DNA from: Secundilactobacillus odoratitofui DSM 19909 = JCM 15043
GTDB taxonomy: Bacteria > Bacillota > Bacilli > Lactobacillales > Lactobacillaceae
Assembly: GCF_001434895.1 (NCBI RefSeq)
Contig: NZ_AZEE01000010.1
Span: 59,735 to 123,734, forward strand
Direction of reading: 5' to 3'
DNA: 64,000 bases
The translations under genes were made by a program, and so were the position numbers. The notes below the pieces were generated by a model. The model searched no databases, was not told where the DNA came from, and was given only the letters and a program-made list of their open reading frames with translations. This document shows, in pieces, positions 40,186-49,632 of this stretch (the stretch's first letter is position 1; each line of letters starts with the position of its first letter).

Positions 40186-41370
40186 CTAACTTAATTTTGA
40201 AATTGCATTTGAATTGACCCAACCCGTAGTGGTGCCAATATGGATTCGATACCAGGTGGTTGTGACGCCGTTTTGAACGTGGGTCGCTTTATTGTCAACA
40301 GTCACCGCTTTTGACTTATCGAGAGCCTTGGTCGTTGTCAGTTGCTTGGCGAGATACGATGAATTAAACACGTGATTATAGACCGGATAACTGGTCGTGT
40401 TAAGCGTTGCGGTTTTCTTGACGCTCGCATAACTCGTCTTTGGAATACTCAAGGTTTTAGAATAAACCCAGTATTTTTTTGCAGTGGTCTGTTTGCTAAA
40501 CCGAACCCGGTACCAGTTCGTTGCAGTAGCAGACTTGCGTGCGCGACCATCGATCCAAACCGGACGACCAGTCCAGCCCCCGACTTTGGCCCAACTATAC
40601 TTAGTTGTCTTATAAGCGCTACCCTTCACGTGGTTATAAATCGCATAATGACGATATTTACTACCAAGCGTGGCAGTCTGACCATCGGCACCTGTGTAGT
40701 ACGTGATTTTATTGGATTTAGTCGTTGACGTTGTCGGCTTAGTCGTTGTCGTTGGCTTGGTGGTCGTCGAAGTCGCCGACGATGAGGACGCAGCGGATGA
40801 AGTATTCGTTGCTGAATCCAGCGAATCAAAATGATATGTGCTGATTAAATTAATTAAAGACGCACCATACGTTGGCGCAGTGGCATAAGTACCAGTCAAT
40901 GCATTGGCTGCATCCTGATACGTAGCCGCGTTTTCTCGCCAAGTGCCTGAATAGTAACTCGGGTTCCAAGCCGTCCCGTTTCGTAACAATTGTGCGTTGT
41001 CCGTCATGGAAGCTGCTATACTTGGATATTTTTTAAAATTCGCCTGTGTGTAGTACAGTTGCCCATTCGAATTATATTCAGCAGTCGTCATTGAAACTGA
41101 CGCCCCATTATAACTGCCTTTGATGCCAAAATAATTATTAGCGGAAGTTGATAATTGACTAGTCCCCCAACCACTTTCCAACGCCGCTTGTGCCATCATC
41201 ACGGATGGGTACAATTTATACTGATTGGCGACGCTTTGAACTGGTGACGACATTGTACTGATAAACTGCGTCGTCGTAGCACTCGCGTCAACCTTGGTCG
41301 CTTGCCCATTTGACAGGCCACACGCTACAAGGCCAACCGTTGCTAGCCCTAGTATCCAGTTTTTTCGCAT
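40186..41370 (-). CDS. Secreted GH73 glucosaminidase with C-terminal repeats
   Basis: 394 residues: signal peptide to about 30 (VDASA), GH73 domain (QAALESGWGTSQL, YFGIKGSYNG) to about residue 180, a Ser/Thr linker rich in TTKPTTTTKPTT (about 187-220), then two or three SH3-like wall-binding repeats to the end (YHxYNHV, YPVYNHV motifs). Start ATG after GAGGGGG. The catalytic half is closely related to the 39146 gene; they differ in the tail. Confidence 0.9.
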   Translation of the reverse strand: MRKNWILGLATVGLVACGLSNGQATKVDASATTTQFISTMSSPVQSVANQYKLYPSVMMAQAALESGWGTSQLSTSANNYFGIKGSYNGASVSMTTAEYNSNGQLYYTQANFKKYPSIAASMTDNAQLLRNGTAWNPSYYSGTWRENAATYQDAANALTGTYATAPTYGASLINLISTYHFDSLDSATNTSSAASSSSATSTTTKPTTTTKPTTSTTKSNKITYYTGADGQTATLGSKYRHYAIYNHVKGSAYKTTKYSWAKVGGWTGRPVWIDGRARKSATATNWYRVRFSKQTTAKKYWVYSKTLSIPKTSYASVKKTATLNTTSYPVYNHVFNSSYLAKQLTTTKALDKSKAVTVDNKATHVQNGVTTTWYRIHIGTTTGWVNSNAISKLS

Positions 41371-41498
41371 GCGTGATAATCCCCCTCAAGTCCTATGAAT
41401 TTACTTTCATTATAGAGAGAAACGGCCAGCGCTTCAACGACAAAAGCATTACATTTTCATTCGAGACAAACCCGCTGGCAGTATCAGGTGAATTGGTA

Positions 41499-41528
41499 AA
41501 AAAAGAAGAACGGCTCAACCGCTCTTCC
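41499..41528 (-). terminator. Terminator after nagB
   Basis: GAAGAGCGG / CCGTTCTTC stem (one G-U) with T7 on the - strand. Confidence 0.8.
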
Positions 41529-41557
41529 TCTCATGCCTTAAATCATGTCATTTGGCG

Positions 41558-42289
41558 TTATTTGGTTAATTGACTTGCTGCAGCTTCATCAATAATCACT
41601 GTGACTTGCTCATGATTTTGAAGGAAGCTGGCTGGAACATCGGTCGTAACAGGCCCCTCAATCATTGCCTTGACCGCAGCCGCTTTTTCAGCGCCATATG
41701 CTTCAAGTAAGATGTGCTTGCTGGTCATGATTGATGCAATGCCCATTGAATAAGCGTAACGTGGCACTTCATCTTCATTGTCGAAGAAACGAGCGTTGGC
41801 CTTGATCGTCGATTCAGTTAACTTCACTTTATGCGTGCCTACTGCTGGATCAGTACCTGGTTCGTTAAACCCAATATGACCATTTTGGCCAAGTCCTAAA
41901 ATTTGTAGGTCAATTGGATTATCCGCAATAATTTGATCATAGCGTGCCATTTCGGCTTCAGCATCGTCATTTAGCCCATCTGGCACAAACGATTGTGCGA
42001 ATGGTTTTTGATCAAACAGGTGCTTTTGCATAAAGTAATGGTAACTTTGTGGATGATCTGGCGCTAAGCCAACGTATTCGTCTAAGTTAACAGACGTCAT
42101 TTGGCTAAAATCAAGATCACTCTTCGTTAAGGCTTCATAAGTCGTCACTGGTGTGCTCCCAGTTGCCAAGCCAAAGACTTTGGCACCATTTTGGTAGGCA
42201 GTTTGAAATACCTGAAACCCTTTTTGACCGCCTTGTTCACGATCCTTCACGACAATCACATTCATTTTTGCTTTAGTAGACTCTGACAT
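41558..42289 (-). CDS. nagB: Glucosamine-6-phosphate deaminase
   Basis: Converts glucosamine-6-phosphate to fructose-6-phosphate and ammonia, opposing GlmS. 243 residues: [14 protein letters not shown], catalytic LDEYVGL near residue 72 and [14 protein letters not shown] near 130. Start MSESTKAK nine bases after GGGAG. Two TTGGTATAG / TTGGTCTAG boxes lie just upstream (42308-42342), like NagR/YvoA operators. It stands alone, with its own terminator. Confidence 0.96.
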   Translation of the reverse strand: MSESTKAKMNVIVVKDREQGGQKGFQVFQTAYQNGAKVFGLATGSTPVTTYEALTKSDLDFSQMTSVNLDEYVGLAPDHPQSYHYFMQKHLFDQKPFAQSFVPDGLNDDAEAEMARYDQIIADNPIDLQILGLGQNGHIGFNEPGTDPAVGTHKVKLTESTIKANARFFDNEDEVPRYAYSMGIASIMTSKHILLEAYGAEKAAAVKAMIEGPVTTDVPASFLQNHEQVTVIIDEAAASQLTK

Positions 42290-42307
42290 GCTTCGCCACT
42301 CCCTTTG

Positions 42308-42342
42308 TTGGTATAGTCCAATAATAATCTATCTAGACCAAT
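42308..42342 (-). promoter_or_regulatory. NagR-like operators upstream of nagB
   Basis: TTGGTATAGTCCAA (42308-42321) and ATTGGTCTAGAT (42331-42342 on the - strand). They resemble the TGGTCTAGACCA sites bound by GntR-family amino-sugar regulators. Confidence 0.55.
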
Positions 42343-42367
42343 ATTGCAAGTGAACGACTCGATTTCT

Positions 42368-42514
42368 TTAATATTTTGACCGCCGTTGTGAATGTTGCCG
42401 ATCACCGCGCTTGTTAGCAGCAAGGGTGTTTTGCTGTGTCTTAAATTTTTCCCAGGTCGCATCCCGCTTTTCAGCGGCCCGTTTATTTTCAGTTCGTTTC
42501 TTAGTAAATTTCAT
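42368..42514 (-). CDS. Small basic protein, 48 residues
   Basis: ATG after AAGAAGG; MKFTKKRTENKRAAEKRD with eleven Arg and many Lys, so strongly basic and likely nucleic-acid binding. No family recognised. It sits upstream of nagB on the same strand. Confidence 0.55.
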   Translation of the reverse strand: MKFTKKRTENKRAAEKRDATWEKFKTQQNTLAANKRGDRQHSQRRSKY

Positions 42515-42649
42515 GTTTTAATTGCCTTCTTTCTCGAGCGATTCTATCACCAATTGACAAATGCGTCTAACGATTTGTTCAATCTCCGGCCTTATGCTGG
42601 CTGATGGGTTGCGCTATAATAGGACTAATTTTACGATTGGAGGTCCGTC

Positions 42650-43276
42650 ATGTATCATTTTACCAGTCAATCTCTCACAGCGTCACAGCGTTATAAACTC
42701 ATTTCGGGTAGTCTTGTTCCAAGACCGATTGCCTGGGTGACAACCCTTAACAAGGACGATGCAACCATCGTGAATGCGGCGCCCTTTAGTTACTTCTCGT
42801 CAATGCCAAGCGACACACCCTTACTCAGCTTAGCAATCGGTCGCCAGACTAATTTTGAACCAAAAGATACAGCTGCCAACATACTAGCCCGTGAAGAAGC
42901 TGTTGTTCACCTCGTAGATGCTGATTTAGCCCGAGAAATGAACCAAACTGCAGCCACTCTGCCAGCTGACCAAAGTGAAGTGACACAACAACATCTGGCC
43001 ACTATTCCGAGTCAAACCATCAGTGTGCCTGCCTTAGCACTTCCTAAAATTCGCTTCGAAACGGAGCTGTATCAATACGTGCCGATAACTGATGATCATG
43101 GTCGCATCCAGGGTGATTTATTTATCTTAAAAATTACTGATTTTTACTTTAAAGAGGATGTTTTGGATCCGAAACAGTTCCACGTAGACGCTAGGATCTT
43201 TAACCCACTGGCACGGCTTGCCGGTCCAACGTATGGCCAAATTGATCATACGTTTAACTTGCAACGGCCAAAATAG
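42650..43276 (+). CDS. Flavin-reductase-like FMN-binding protein
   Basis: 208 residues of the split-barrel flavin reductase family: LISGSLVPRPIAWVTT near residue 18-32, AAPFSYFSSMPSDTPLL, and the C-terminal GPTYGQI. Such proteins bind FMN and reduce flavins or act as oxidoreductases with an unknown partner. Start ATG after GGAGG. Single-gene unit. Confidence 0.85.
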   Translation: MYHFTSQSLTASQRYKLISGSLVPRPIAWVTTLNKDDATIVNAAPFSYFSSMPSDTPLLSLAIGRQTNFEPKDTAANILAREEAVVHLVDADLAREMNQTAATLPADQSEVTQQHLATIPSQTISVPALALPKIRFETELYQYVPITDDHGRIQGDLFILKITDFYFKEDVLDPKQFHVDARIFNPLARLAGPTYGQIDHTFNLQRPK

Positions 43277-43310
43277 TGTCATCATTAATCATTCAAAGCT
43301 TTCAAAATGA

Positions 43311-43362
43311 AATAGTGCCGTATATTCCAGCTCCAAATGGTGCAGGGATATACGGCACTATT
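43311..43362. terminator. Bidirectional terminator
   Basis: AATAGTGCCGTATA / TATACGGCACTATT 14-bp perfect arms with further partial pairing, between the flavin protein and glmS. Confidence 0.85.
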
Positions 43363-43403
43363 ATTTGTAAAGTCATTTAACTATCAACCAAAAATGGAAA
43401 ACA

Positions 43404-45221
43404 TTATTCAACGGTCACACTCTTTGCCAAGTTACGTGGCTTATCGACATCTAAGCCCTTGTGTAAACTGGTGTAATAAGCTAGAAGTTGGGTTGGTACA
43501 ACGCTCAATAGCGGTGTCATTAATTCATCAACGTCTGGCAAAATAATATCATCACCGTCCTTTGCAAGACTCTCAGTTACAATGGTGATGATCTTTGCGC
43601 CACGCGCCATGGTCTCTTGCAAGTTAGAACGAGTCAATCCCGCTGTCTTAGCTTGTGTGATGATACCAATGACTGGGGTTCCATCTTCAATCAACGCAAT
43701 CGTACCATGCTTTAATTCACCTGACGCAAAGCCTTCAGCTTGTACATAGGAAATTTCTTTGAGTTTCAAGGCTGCTTCAAGTGAAACACTCCAGTCAAGA
43801 CTACGACCAATGTAAAAGGCATTCGGTGTATTTAAGAAAGCACTCTTTGCGAGAGTTTCGAGTTTCGCTTTTTCATCCACGATGGCTTGAATACCAGTAG
43901 CTACTAAGCCTAATTGATGGCGCACATCAAACCGTTGTGCCACGATTTGATTGTCCGATTCACCAAGGGCTTTTGCCAAAATGGCTTCAATTGCAATTTG
44001 AGCCGTATAAGCTTTGGTTGATGCAACCGCAATCTCAGGACCAGCGTGGAGTAACAACGTATATGTTGCCTCACGAGATAACGTTGAATTTTGAACATTG
44101 GTAATGGTCAAGCTTTCATAATTAGCGGCGTTAACATTGACCAACACCTCACGACTATCAGCCGTTTCACCACTTTGAGACAGAAAAATGAAGAATGGTT
44201 TCTTTGATAAAATCGGCTGTTCATAGGCAAACTCCGATGAAATATGAACTTCAGTTGGTGTTTGTGTCAGGCTTTCAAATAAGCGCTTGCCGACTAAACC
44301 CGCGTGATAACTTGTCCCGGCACCAACGATGTAGATTCGATCAGCCTGCTTCATGGCATTCAAAAGCTTATCGCTAATGACTGGTTCGCCAGTTTCTGAC
44401 AAATACACCTGAGCTAGTTTACGCATCACATTTGGCTGTTCATCAATTTCTTTAAGCATGTAGAATGGGTAAGTTCCCTTATCAGTCTCATCGGCATCCA
44501 TATCCACGTGGAATGTATCCCGTTCCACCGTGTTACCATCACGATCTTCAATTCGAACTTCGTTTGGTTTAATGGTCACAACTTCGCCATCCATCAATTC
44601 TAGAAAATCATGCGTCTCTCGTAACATGGCGAGTGCATCGGAGCAAACCACGTTGAAACCATCACCCACACCAACTAACAATGGGCTCTTGTTTTTGGCA
44701 ACGTAAAGGGTATCGGGGTCTTCACGATCCATTAATAAGAATGCGTATGAAGAACCCTTGAGTAAACTGAGTGCCTTCACAAATGCATCATGGGCGTTCA
44801 AGCCTTCTTCAACGGCGAGTTTGTCAACCAACTGAACCACGACTTCTGTGTCAGTTTGACTGGTAAATGGTACGTCGCTTAAGTAATCACTTTTAATTTC
44901 TTGGAAGTTATCGATCACACCGTTGTGAACAAGGTAGAACCGGTTGTCTTGTGATACTTGGGGGTGCGCATTGGCGACACTCACAACCCCGTGAGTTGCC
45001 CAACGGGTATGCCCGATACCTGTAGACCCGTGAACGTCAGAACCAATCTCGCGACGTAAGTCAGTGATTCGACCCTTTTCTTTGACTAAGTAATCTTGCC
45101 CATCCTGGTCATTGACATAGATACCAGCAGAATCGTAGCCACGATATTCAAGTTTTTGTAACCCATCAAGTAAAATCTTTACCGCGTTATCGCTACCCGT
45201 AACACCAACAATTCCACACAT
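43404..45221 (-). CDS. glmS: Glutamine-fructose-6-phosphate aminotransferase
   Basis: First step of amino-sugar synthesis. 605 residues: nucleophile Cys in MCGIVGVTG right after the initiator Met, glutaminase domain to about 230 (RWATHGVVS, HNGVIDNF), then two SIS sugar-isomerase domains (GTSYHAG; SQSGETADS; C-terminal LAKSVTVE). Start ATG after AGAGGATG. No glmS ribozyme is visible upstream; instead two TGGTATAGA operator-like boxes are. Confidence 0.97.
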   Translation of the reverse strand: MCGIVGVTGSDNAVKILLDGLQKLEYRGYDSAGIYVNDQDGQDYLVKEKGRITDLRREIGSDVHGSTGIGHTRWATHGVVSVANAHPQVSQDNRFYLVHNGVIDNFQEIKSDYLSDVPFTSQTDTEVVVQLVDKLAVEEGLNAHDAFVKALSLLKGSSYAFLLMDREDPDTLYVAKNKSPLLVGVGDGFNVVCSDALAMLRETHDFLELMDGEVVTIKPNEVRIEDRDGNTVERDTFHVDMDADETDKGTYPFYMLKEIDEQPNVMRKLAQVYLSETGEPVISDKLLNAMKQADRIYIVGAGTSYHAGLVGKRLFESLTQTPTEVHISSEFAYEQPILSKKPFFIFLSQSGETADSREVLVNVNAANYESLTITNVQNSTLSREATYTLLLHAGPEIAVASTKAYTAQIAIEAILAKALGESDNQIVAQRFDVRHQLGLVATGIQAIVDEKAKLETLAKSAFLNTPNAFYIGRSLDWSVSLEAALKLKEISYVQAEGFASGELKHGTIALIEDGTPVIGIITQAKTAGLTRSNLQETMARGAKIITIVTESLAKDGDDIILPDVDELMTPLLSVVPTQLLAYYTSLHKGLDVDKPRNLAKSVTVE

Positions 45222-45255
45222 ATGCTTTCATCCTCTGATTTTCATTATTTTTAAA

Positions 45256-45360
45256 ATTGGTATAGACATAATTAGTCTCTTAAATTATTTGAACATGTAT
45301 ACTTTACAGCCTTTACGTCATCATGTCAACATTATCGTTTTGAAGTGGTATAGATATAAA
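45256..45360 (-). promoter_or_regulatory. NagR-like operators upstream of glmS
   Basis: ATTGGTATAGACATAAT (45256-45272) and AGTGGTATAGATATAAA (45344-45360). The shared TGGTATAGAYAT core resembles that upstream of nagB. Confidence 0.55.
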
Positions 45361-45384
45361 AATACTTAAAAATTCAATTCGGAT

Positions 45385-45421
45385 AAAAAATGGTTTTCAA
45401 ACTTGATTGTTTGAAAACCAT
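45385..45421 (-). terminator. Terminator after glmM
   Basis: ATGGTTTTCAAAC / GTTTGAAAACCAT perfect 13-bp stem with T6 tail. Confidence 0.9.
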
Positions 45422-45450
45422 CTCATTAATTTCATAGTCGATTCGACGTT

Positions 45451-46800
45451 CTAATCAACGCCAACCTCTTTTTTAACAACTTCTACGATTCTGTCAACGT
45501 ACGCAACAACTGCTTCCTTCGTTGGTGCTTCTGCCATCACACGGAGAAGTGGTTCCGTTCCGCTAGGTCTAACTAGTACTCGACCATCACCGGACATTTC
45601 CTTTTCAACAGTATCAATAATGGCTTTGATAGCCGGGTTATCTAAGGCTGCCTTTTTATCGGCTACTTTCACATTGGTTAACTGTTGTGGATAATCCTTC
45701 ACATCAGCCGCTAATTCAGATAATTTCATACCGGTTTCTTTCATGATGTGGAGTAACTGCAAGCTAGTGAGCATCCCATCACCCGTGGTGTTAAAGTCCA
45801 AAAAGACGATATGGCCGGATTGCTCACCGCCAAGGTTGTAGCCGTTCGCAAGCATTTCTTCCACGACGTACCGGTCACCAACCTTAGTCTTCACACTGGT
45901 CATGCCGTGAGCCGCCATGGCCTTATACATACCGAGGTTGCTCATCACCGTCGTTACGATCGTGTCCTTTTTAAGGCGACCATGTGCCGACATGTATTTC
46001 CCACAAATATACATGATTTTGTCACCGTTGATAACATTACCCAATTCGTCAACAGCGATACAACGGTCGCCGTCACCATCAAAAGCCAAACCGACTTGAG
46101 CGCCTTGTTCAACCGTAAATTTTTGTAATTTTTCAGGATGGGTAGAGCCAACCTGATCATTGATATTCAGGCCGTTAGGTGTCGTTGCAATGGTATCAAA
46201 ATCAGCACCTAAATCAGCGTACAGCCGTGACACTAAATTGCTGGTTGCACCATTAGCAGAATCAACGGCAATGTGCATGCCAGATAAATCATCGGCAATC
46301 GTCTGCTCTAAAAATTGGATGTATTTTTGACTACCCTCTTGATAATCTTCCACTGTGCCCAGACCTTGAGCAGCCGGCCGTGGCAAATGATCCTCTTGAT
46401 CCAATAATTTTTCAATTTCTTCTTCTAGACTGTCAGACAACTTATAGCCATCAGCCCCGAAAAATTTGATTCCGTTGTCCTCCACAGGGTTGTGAGAAGC
46501 GGTTAACATCACCCCAGCATCCGCACCTTGCGTCCGGACCAGATAAGCAACGGCTGGTGTAGTGATCACACCCAGCCGCAATACTTCGATACCGACTGAC
46601 AGTAAACCGGCAACCAGTGCTTCTTCCAACATTTGACCAGAAATTCGCGTATCGTGAGCGACAAGCACTTGTGGTTGTTCACGTTCGGTAGCGTGTTCAG
46701 TTAGGACATAGCCACCAGCACGACCTAAGCGAAAGGCCAGTTCGGGCGTCAATTCTTGGTTCGCAATACCACGTACACCATCAGTTCCAAAATACTTCAT
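45451..46800 (-). CDS. glmM: Phosphoglucosamine mutase
   Basis: Interconverts glucosamine-6-P and glucosamine-1-P. 449 residues: [14 protein letters not shown], phosphoserine Ser102 in [11 protein letters not shown], metal loop [11 protein letters not shown] near 240, GEQSGHI near 325 and [12 protein letters not shown] at the C-terminus. Last gene of cdaA-cdaR-glmM; in Gram-positives GlmM binds and restrains CdaA. Confidence 0.97.
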   Translation of the reverse strand: MKYFGTDGVRGIANQELTPELAFRLGRAGGYVLTEHATEREQPQVLVAHDTRISGQMLEEALVAGLLSVGIEVLRLGVITTPAVAYLVRTQGADAGVMLTASHNPVEDNGIKFFGADGYKLSDSLEEEIEKLLDQEDHLPRPAAQGLGTVEDYQEGSQKYIQFLEQTIADDLSGMHIAVDSANGATSNLVSRLYADLGADFDTIATTPNGLNINDQVGSTHPEKLQKFTVEQGAQVGLAFDGDGDRCIAVDELGNVINGDKIMYICGKYMSAHGRLKKDTIVTTVMSNLGMYKAMAAHGMTSVKTKVGDRYVVEEMLANGYNLGGEQSGHIVFLDFNTTGDGMLTSLQLLHIMKETGMKLSELAADVKDYPQQLTNVKVADKKAALDNPAIKAIIDTVEKEMSGDGRVLVRPSGTEPLLRVMAEAPTKEAVVAYVDRIVEVVKKEVGVD

Positions 46801-46826
46801 GTTAAAAATTCCTCATTTCCAAATTA

Positions 46827-47798
46827 TCATTTAGATTTAGTTGTAATTGTGACTTTAACGTTACTTGGATCTGTACCGGTCACATGATTAGCCTGGGCAT
46901 CCAGACTAATTTGTTTGGTTTTTTTATCCTTCACGTCGCTAACATCAACATCCGCCTCAAAACTTGAGACTGCTTTCAAAGCCGACTCAGTACCAAAGAC
47001 CCGAATCGAAGAAGTATTACTCTTAAACGTGTAGGTCTGTTTGCTGTTAGCATTCTTTGCCTTAAACTTAATTGGGACCTTCTTGGAGTGTCCCTTGATC
47101 GTTACTGGCAGGTTCACTTGAGTCGTGGCCGGTGTCAAAATCACGTTAACTGTCCGACCTTGGCTATCTAACGCCTCAATGACGGCTTGACTGTTGGTGG
47201 TCTTTTTGGTGTCAGCCGGTAAATTCAGCTGGGCAACCACCTTTGTAATTCGATCAATTTCGCTTTCAGCGCCAGTTGCTTTTACGTTTGTGACATCACT
47301 TGTGGCTGTTCCCGCTTGATAATTATCCGCAATCCGGGACTTATCGTATTGGACTGACACTGGGAAGCTCACGGTCTGCCGTGGTTGAATATTGACCTTA
47401 ATTGAACCTGGATCAATTTGGTAACTAATGTCACGATTGAGCCCATCTTGTCGCAATTTAACAGTGTGTTTTCCGGCCTTCAAACCCGTTAAATTAGCGA
47501 AAACCCGAAAGTTTTGTGTATTAGCGGTTGCGGTAACCAAGGCAGCCGGGCCACTTAAGTGCACTTTCACTTTTTCAGGATAACCCGTAACAAAGTATTT
47601 ATCTGAGTTGACGTTTAACCGTAATTGAACGGAAACGGTTTTTCGCTCCGTGGCCGTTAGCGTGGTTGAATCACTATTCGTACCACTGGTTTGTTGCATC
47701 GTGTCGCTCTTGGTACTATTCACGAATAAGAACAACATCACCGCCAAAAACAATGAGAGCAGTCTGAAAGTCCACCGACTATTAAAGATGTTTTTCAT
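46827..47798 (-). CDS. cdaR: CdaA regulatory protein CdaR (YbbR domains)
   Basis: 323 residues: a single N-terminal membrane helix (about 8-26, FRLLSLFLAVMLFLFVNS) and an extracellular region of three YbbR repeats, each with the pattern of beta strands around VKATG or PIKFKAK. Known to regulate CdaA from outside the membrane. Overlaps the end of cdaA by four bases. Confidence 0.92.
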   Translation of the reverse strand: MKNIFNSRWTFRLLSLFLAVMLFLFVNSTKSDTMQQTSGTNSDSTTLTATERKTVSVQLRLNVNSDKYFVTGYPEKVKVHLSGPAALVTATANTQNFRVFANLTGLKAGKHTVKLRQDGLNRDISYQIDPGSIKVNIQPRQTVSFPVSVQYDKSRIADNYQAGTATSDVTNVKATGAESEIDRITKVVAQLNLPADTKKTTNSQAVIEALDSQGRTVNVILTPATTQVNLPVTIKGHSKKVPIKFKAKNANSKQTYTFKSNTSSIRVFGTESALKAVSSFEADVDVSDVKDKKTKQISLDAQANHVTGTDPSNVKVTITTKSK

Positions 47799-48646
47799 TG
47801 CCGGTTACCTCCCTTAAAGTGCTGGTCAATGTAATCAATCAACCAGTTCACAGGGTTGCGTTGTTCTGGCTCCTGATCTTTAATCAACTCATTGGTTAGG
47901 AACTTCAGGTAATCATTTTGATCCATATTACGCAACAATTCGTTATTCTTGGTGATGGAAACCTCACCCGTTTCTTCTGAAATCACAATCGTCAACGCAT
48001 CCGTGACTTCAGAAATACCAACAGCTGCCCGGTGTCTAGTCCCCAACTCCTTGGGAATCAAATTACTCTCTGATAACGGCAAGTACGCAGCGGCAACTGC
48101 CACCTTGTTATCGCGAATGATAACAGCGCCATCATGTAACGGCGTATTGGGAATAAAAATATTGATTAGCAATTCGCCGGTAATATTAGCGTTCAGTTCA
48201 ATTCCGGTTTCAATGTAATCTTCCAGACCAGTATCCATTTGAATTGTCATTAAAGCACCAATTCGACGCTTTGACATGTACTGGATGGCTTTATCTAAAG
48301 CCGCAATCATTTGTTTTTCAGCCTCATTGACCTGTCGATTACGAACGAAGACGCTCCCTCGACCTAAGTGTTCAAGGCCACGCCGAATCTCGGGCTGAAA
48401 AATAATGATCATGGCGATGACACCCCAATTGATGACTTGGTCCATTAACCATGAGACCGTGACGAAGCCGACGTAAACCGCAATAATCTTAATTAAGACA
48501 ATTACGATGATACCCCGTAACAACTGAACGGCCTTAGTACCCCGTAGCAACATTATCAATTCATAGAACACAAACCAAACAACGAGAATATCGAGGAGGT
48601 TTACGATATTGTGCCACGTCAAAAAACTACTCCAATCAAGGTTCAT
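47795..48646 (-). CDS. cdaA: Diadenylate cyclase CdaA
   Basis: Makes cyclic di-AMP from two ATP. 283 residues: three N-terminal membrane helices (to about 85), then the DAC domain with DGA (in LHDGAVIIRDN) and RHR (in GTRHRAAVG) catalytic motifs. The start MNLDWSSFLTW is after GGAGGG; a TTG at 48664 overlaps that site. First gene of the cdaA-cdaR-glmM operon. Confidence 0.96.
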   Translation of the reverse strand: MNLDWSSFLTWHNIVNLLDILVVWFVFYELIMLLRGTKAVQLLRGIIVIVLIKIIAVYVGFVTVSWLMDQVINWGVIAMIIIFQPEIRRGLEHLGRGSVFVRNRQVNEAEKQMIAALDKAIQYMSKRRIGALMTIQMDTGLEDYIETGIELNANITGELLINIFIPNTPLHDGAVIIRDNKVAVAAAYLPLSESNLIPKELGTRHRAAVGISEVTDALTIVISEETGEVSITKNNELLRNMDQNDYLKFLTNELIKDQEPEQRNPVNWLIDYIDQHFKGGNRQ

Positions 48647-48847
48647 CTGATAGTTTCCCTCCAAAAATCTTTTCAGGTAACATTATAGCACGTCCACCGG
48701 CTTTATTGTGCTTCATCAACAATTCGACACCCATTTTCAACTTTGAAAACATGATGATTAAAAATCAACAAAGGCCCTTAAAAATCATGCTACTTCAGAG
48801 TGAATCTGTTACTATTTAGTTAGAACTATTTTTAAGGCGGTGATTTC

Positions 48848-49507
48848 TTGGCAGGCCACGCACGCTGGCAAATTCGTCTCTTTATTGCACTCTGGCTGCT
48901 TTTTTTGTGGCGATTTGTCCAAGCACCATTCACTTTTTTGATTCTTAACACCTTTTTGGGATATCTACCCATTGAGATCAGTTTCCACATTAGCCAACAG
49001 CGGCCCAAAAACGGCTTGTTGTTTTGGATTTTTACGTTGGTCTGGTTGGTCTTTTATCCCAACGCGCCTTATTTATTGACGGATCTTTTCCACCTATCGT
49101 TGTTAAATGCTTATGGTGTCAACGGTTTGTTGCGACTTGACCTGCACGTTTGGCTATACTTCACCTTCGTCTTGATTAGCGCATTATCCTGCGTGATTCT
49201 TGGCTTTTGGAGTCTCAATTACGTGGCAACGGTGATCACCAAACGCTACTTACATGGTAGTCAGTGGCTTCAGGCAATCCTGGTGTTGGTTCTGACGTTC
49301 CTATCTTCCGTTGGCATCTACACTGGTCGCTTCCTCAGAATTCATACAGTTTATCTGTTCATTTCACCGGAGTTGATCAGCACTCGATTGCTTCACATGT
49401 GGACGCCAACGATGATGGTATTCGTTGGCTTGATGACGCTCATTCAGCTATTTGCATACTGGTTAACTTACCTGGCTTATCACCAACGATTAACCCAGAA
49501 TCAATAG
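48848..49507 (+). CDS. DUF1361 membrane protein
   Basis: 219 residues, six membrane helices, with the conserved FYPNAPYLLTDLFHL near residue 66 and GIYTGRFLRI near 150. DUF1361 members occur widely in lactobacilli; function unknown. Start TTG after AAGGCGG. Divergent from cdaA and transcribed alone. Confidence 0.85.
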   Translation: MAGHARWQIRLFIALWLLFLWRFVQAPFTFLILNTFLGYLPIEISFHISQQRPKNGLLFWIFTLVWLVFYPNAPYLLTDLFHLSLLNAYGVNGLLRLDLHVWLYFTFVLISALSCVILGFWSLNYVATVITKRYLHGSQWLQAILVLVLTFLSSVGIYTGRFLRIHTVYLFISPELISTRLLHMWTPTMMVFVGLMTLIQLFAYWLTYLAYHQRLTQNQ

Positions 49508-49552
49508 CTACCTCGGATTGATAGACCTCAATAAGTTAAACCTGTACATGAC

Positions 49553-49600
49553 AAAACAACGCTGTCGCCCCCGATTAAGGAGGTGACGGCGTTGTTTTTA
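49553..49600. terminator. Bidirectional terminator
   Basis: AACAACGC-GTC-CC / GG-GAC-GCGTTGTT arms with T tail, between the DUF1361 gene and the antiporter. Confidence 0.75.
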
Positions 49601-49632
49601 TATAACACTTTATGAAAAATTAAATTCAGTGG

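Noticed and set aside
45222..45450. glmS ribozyme/riboswitch
   Set aside because: None of the conserved ribozyme core sequence is visible; the region is A/T-rich with operator-like boxes instead.
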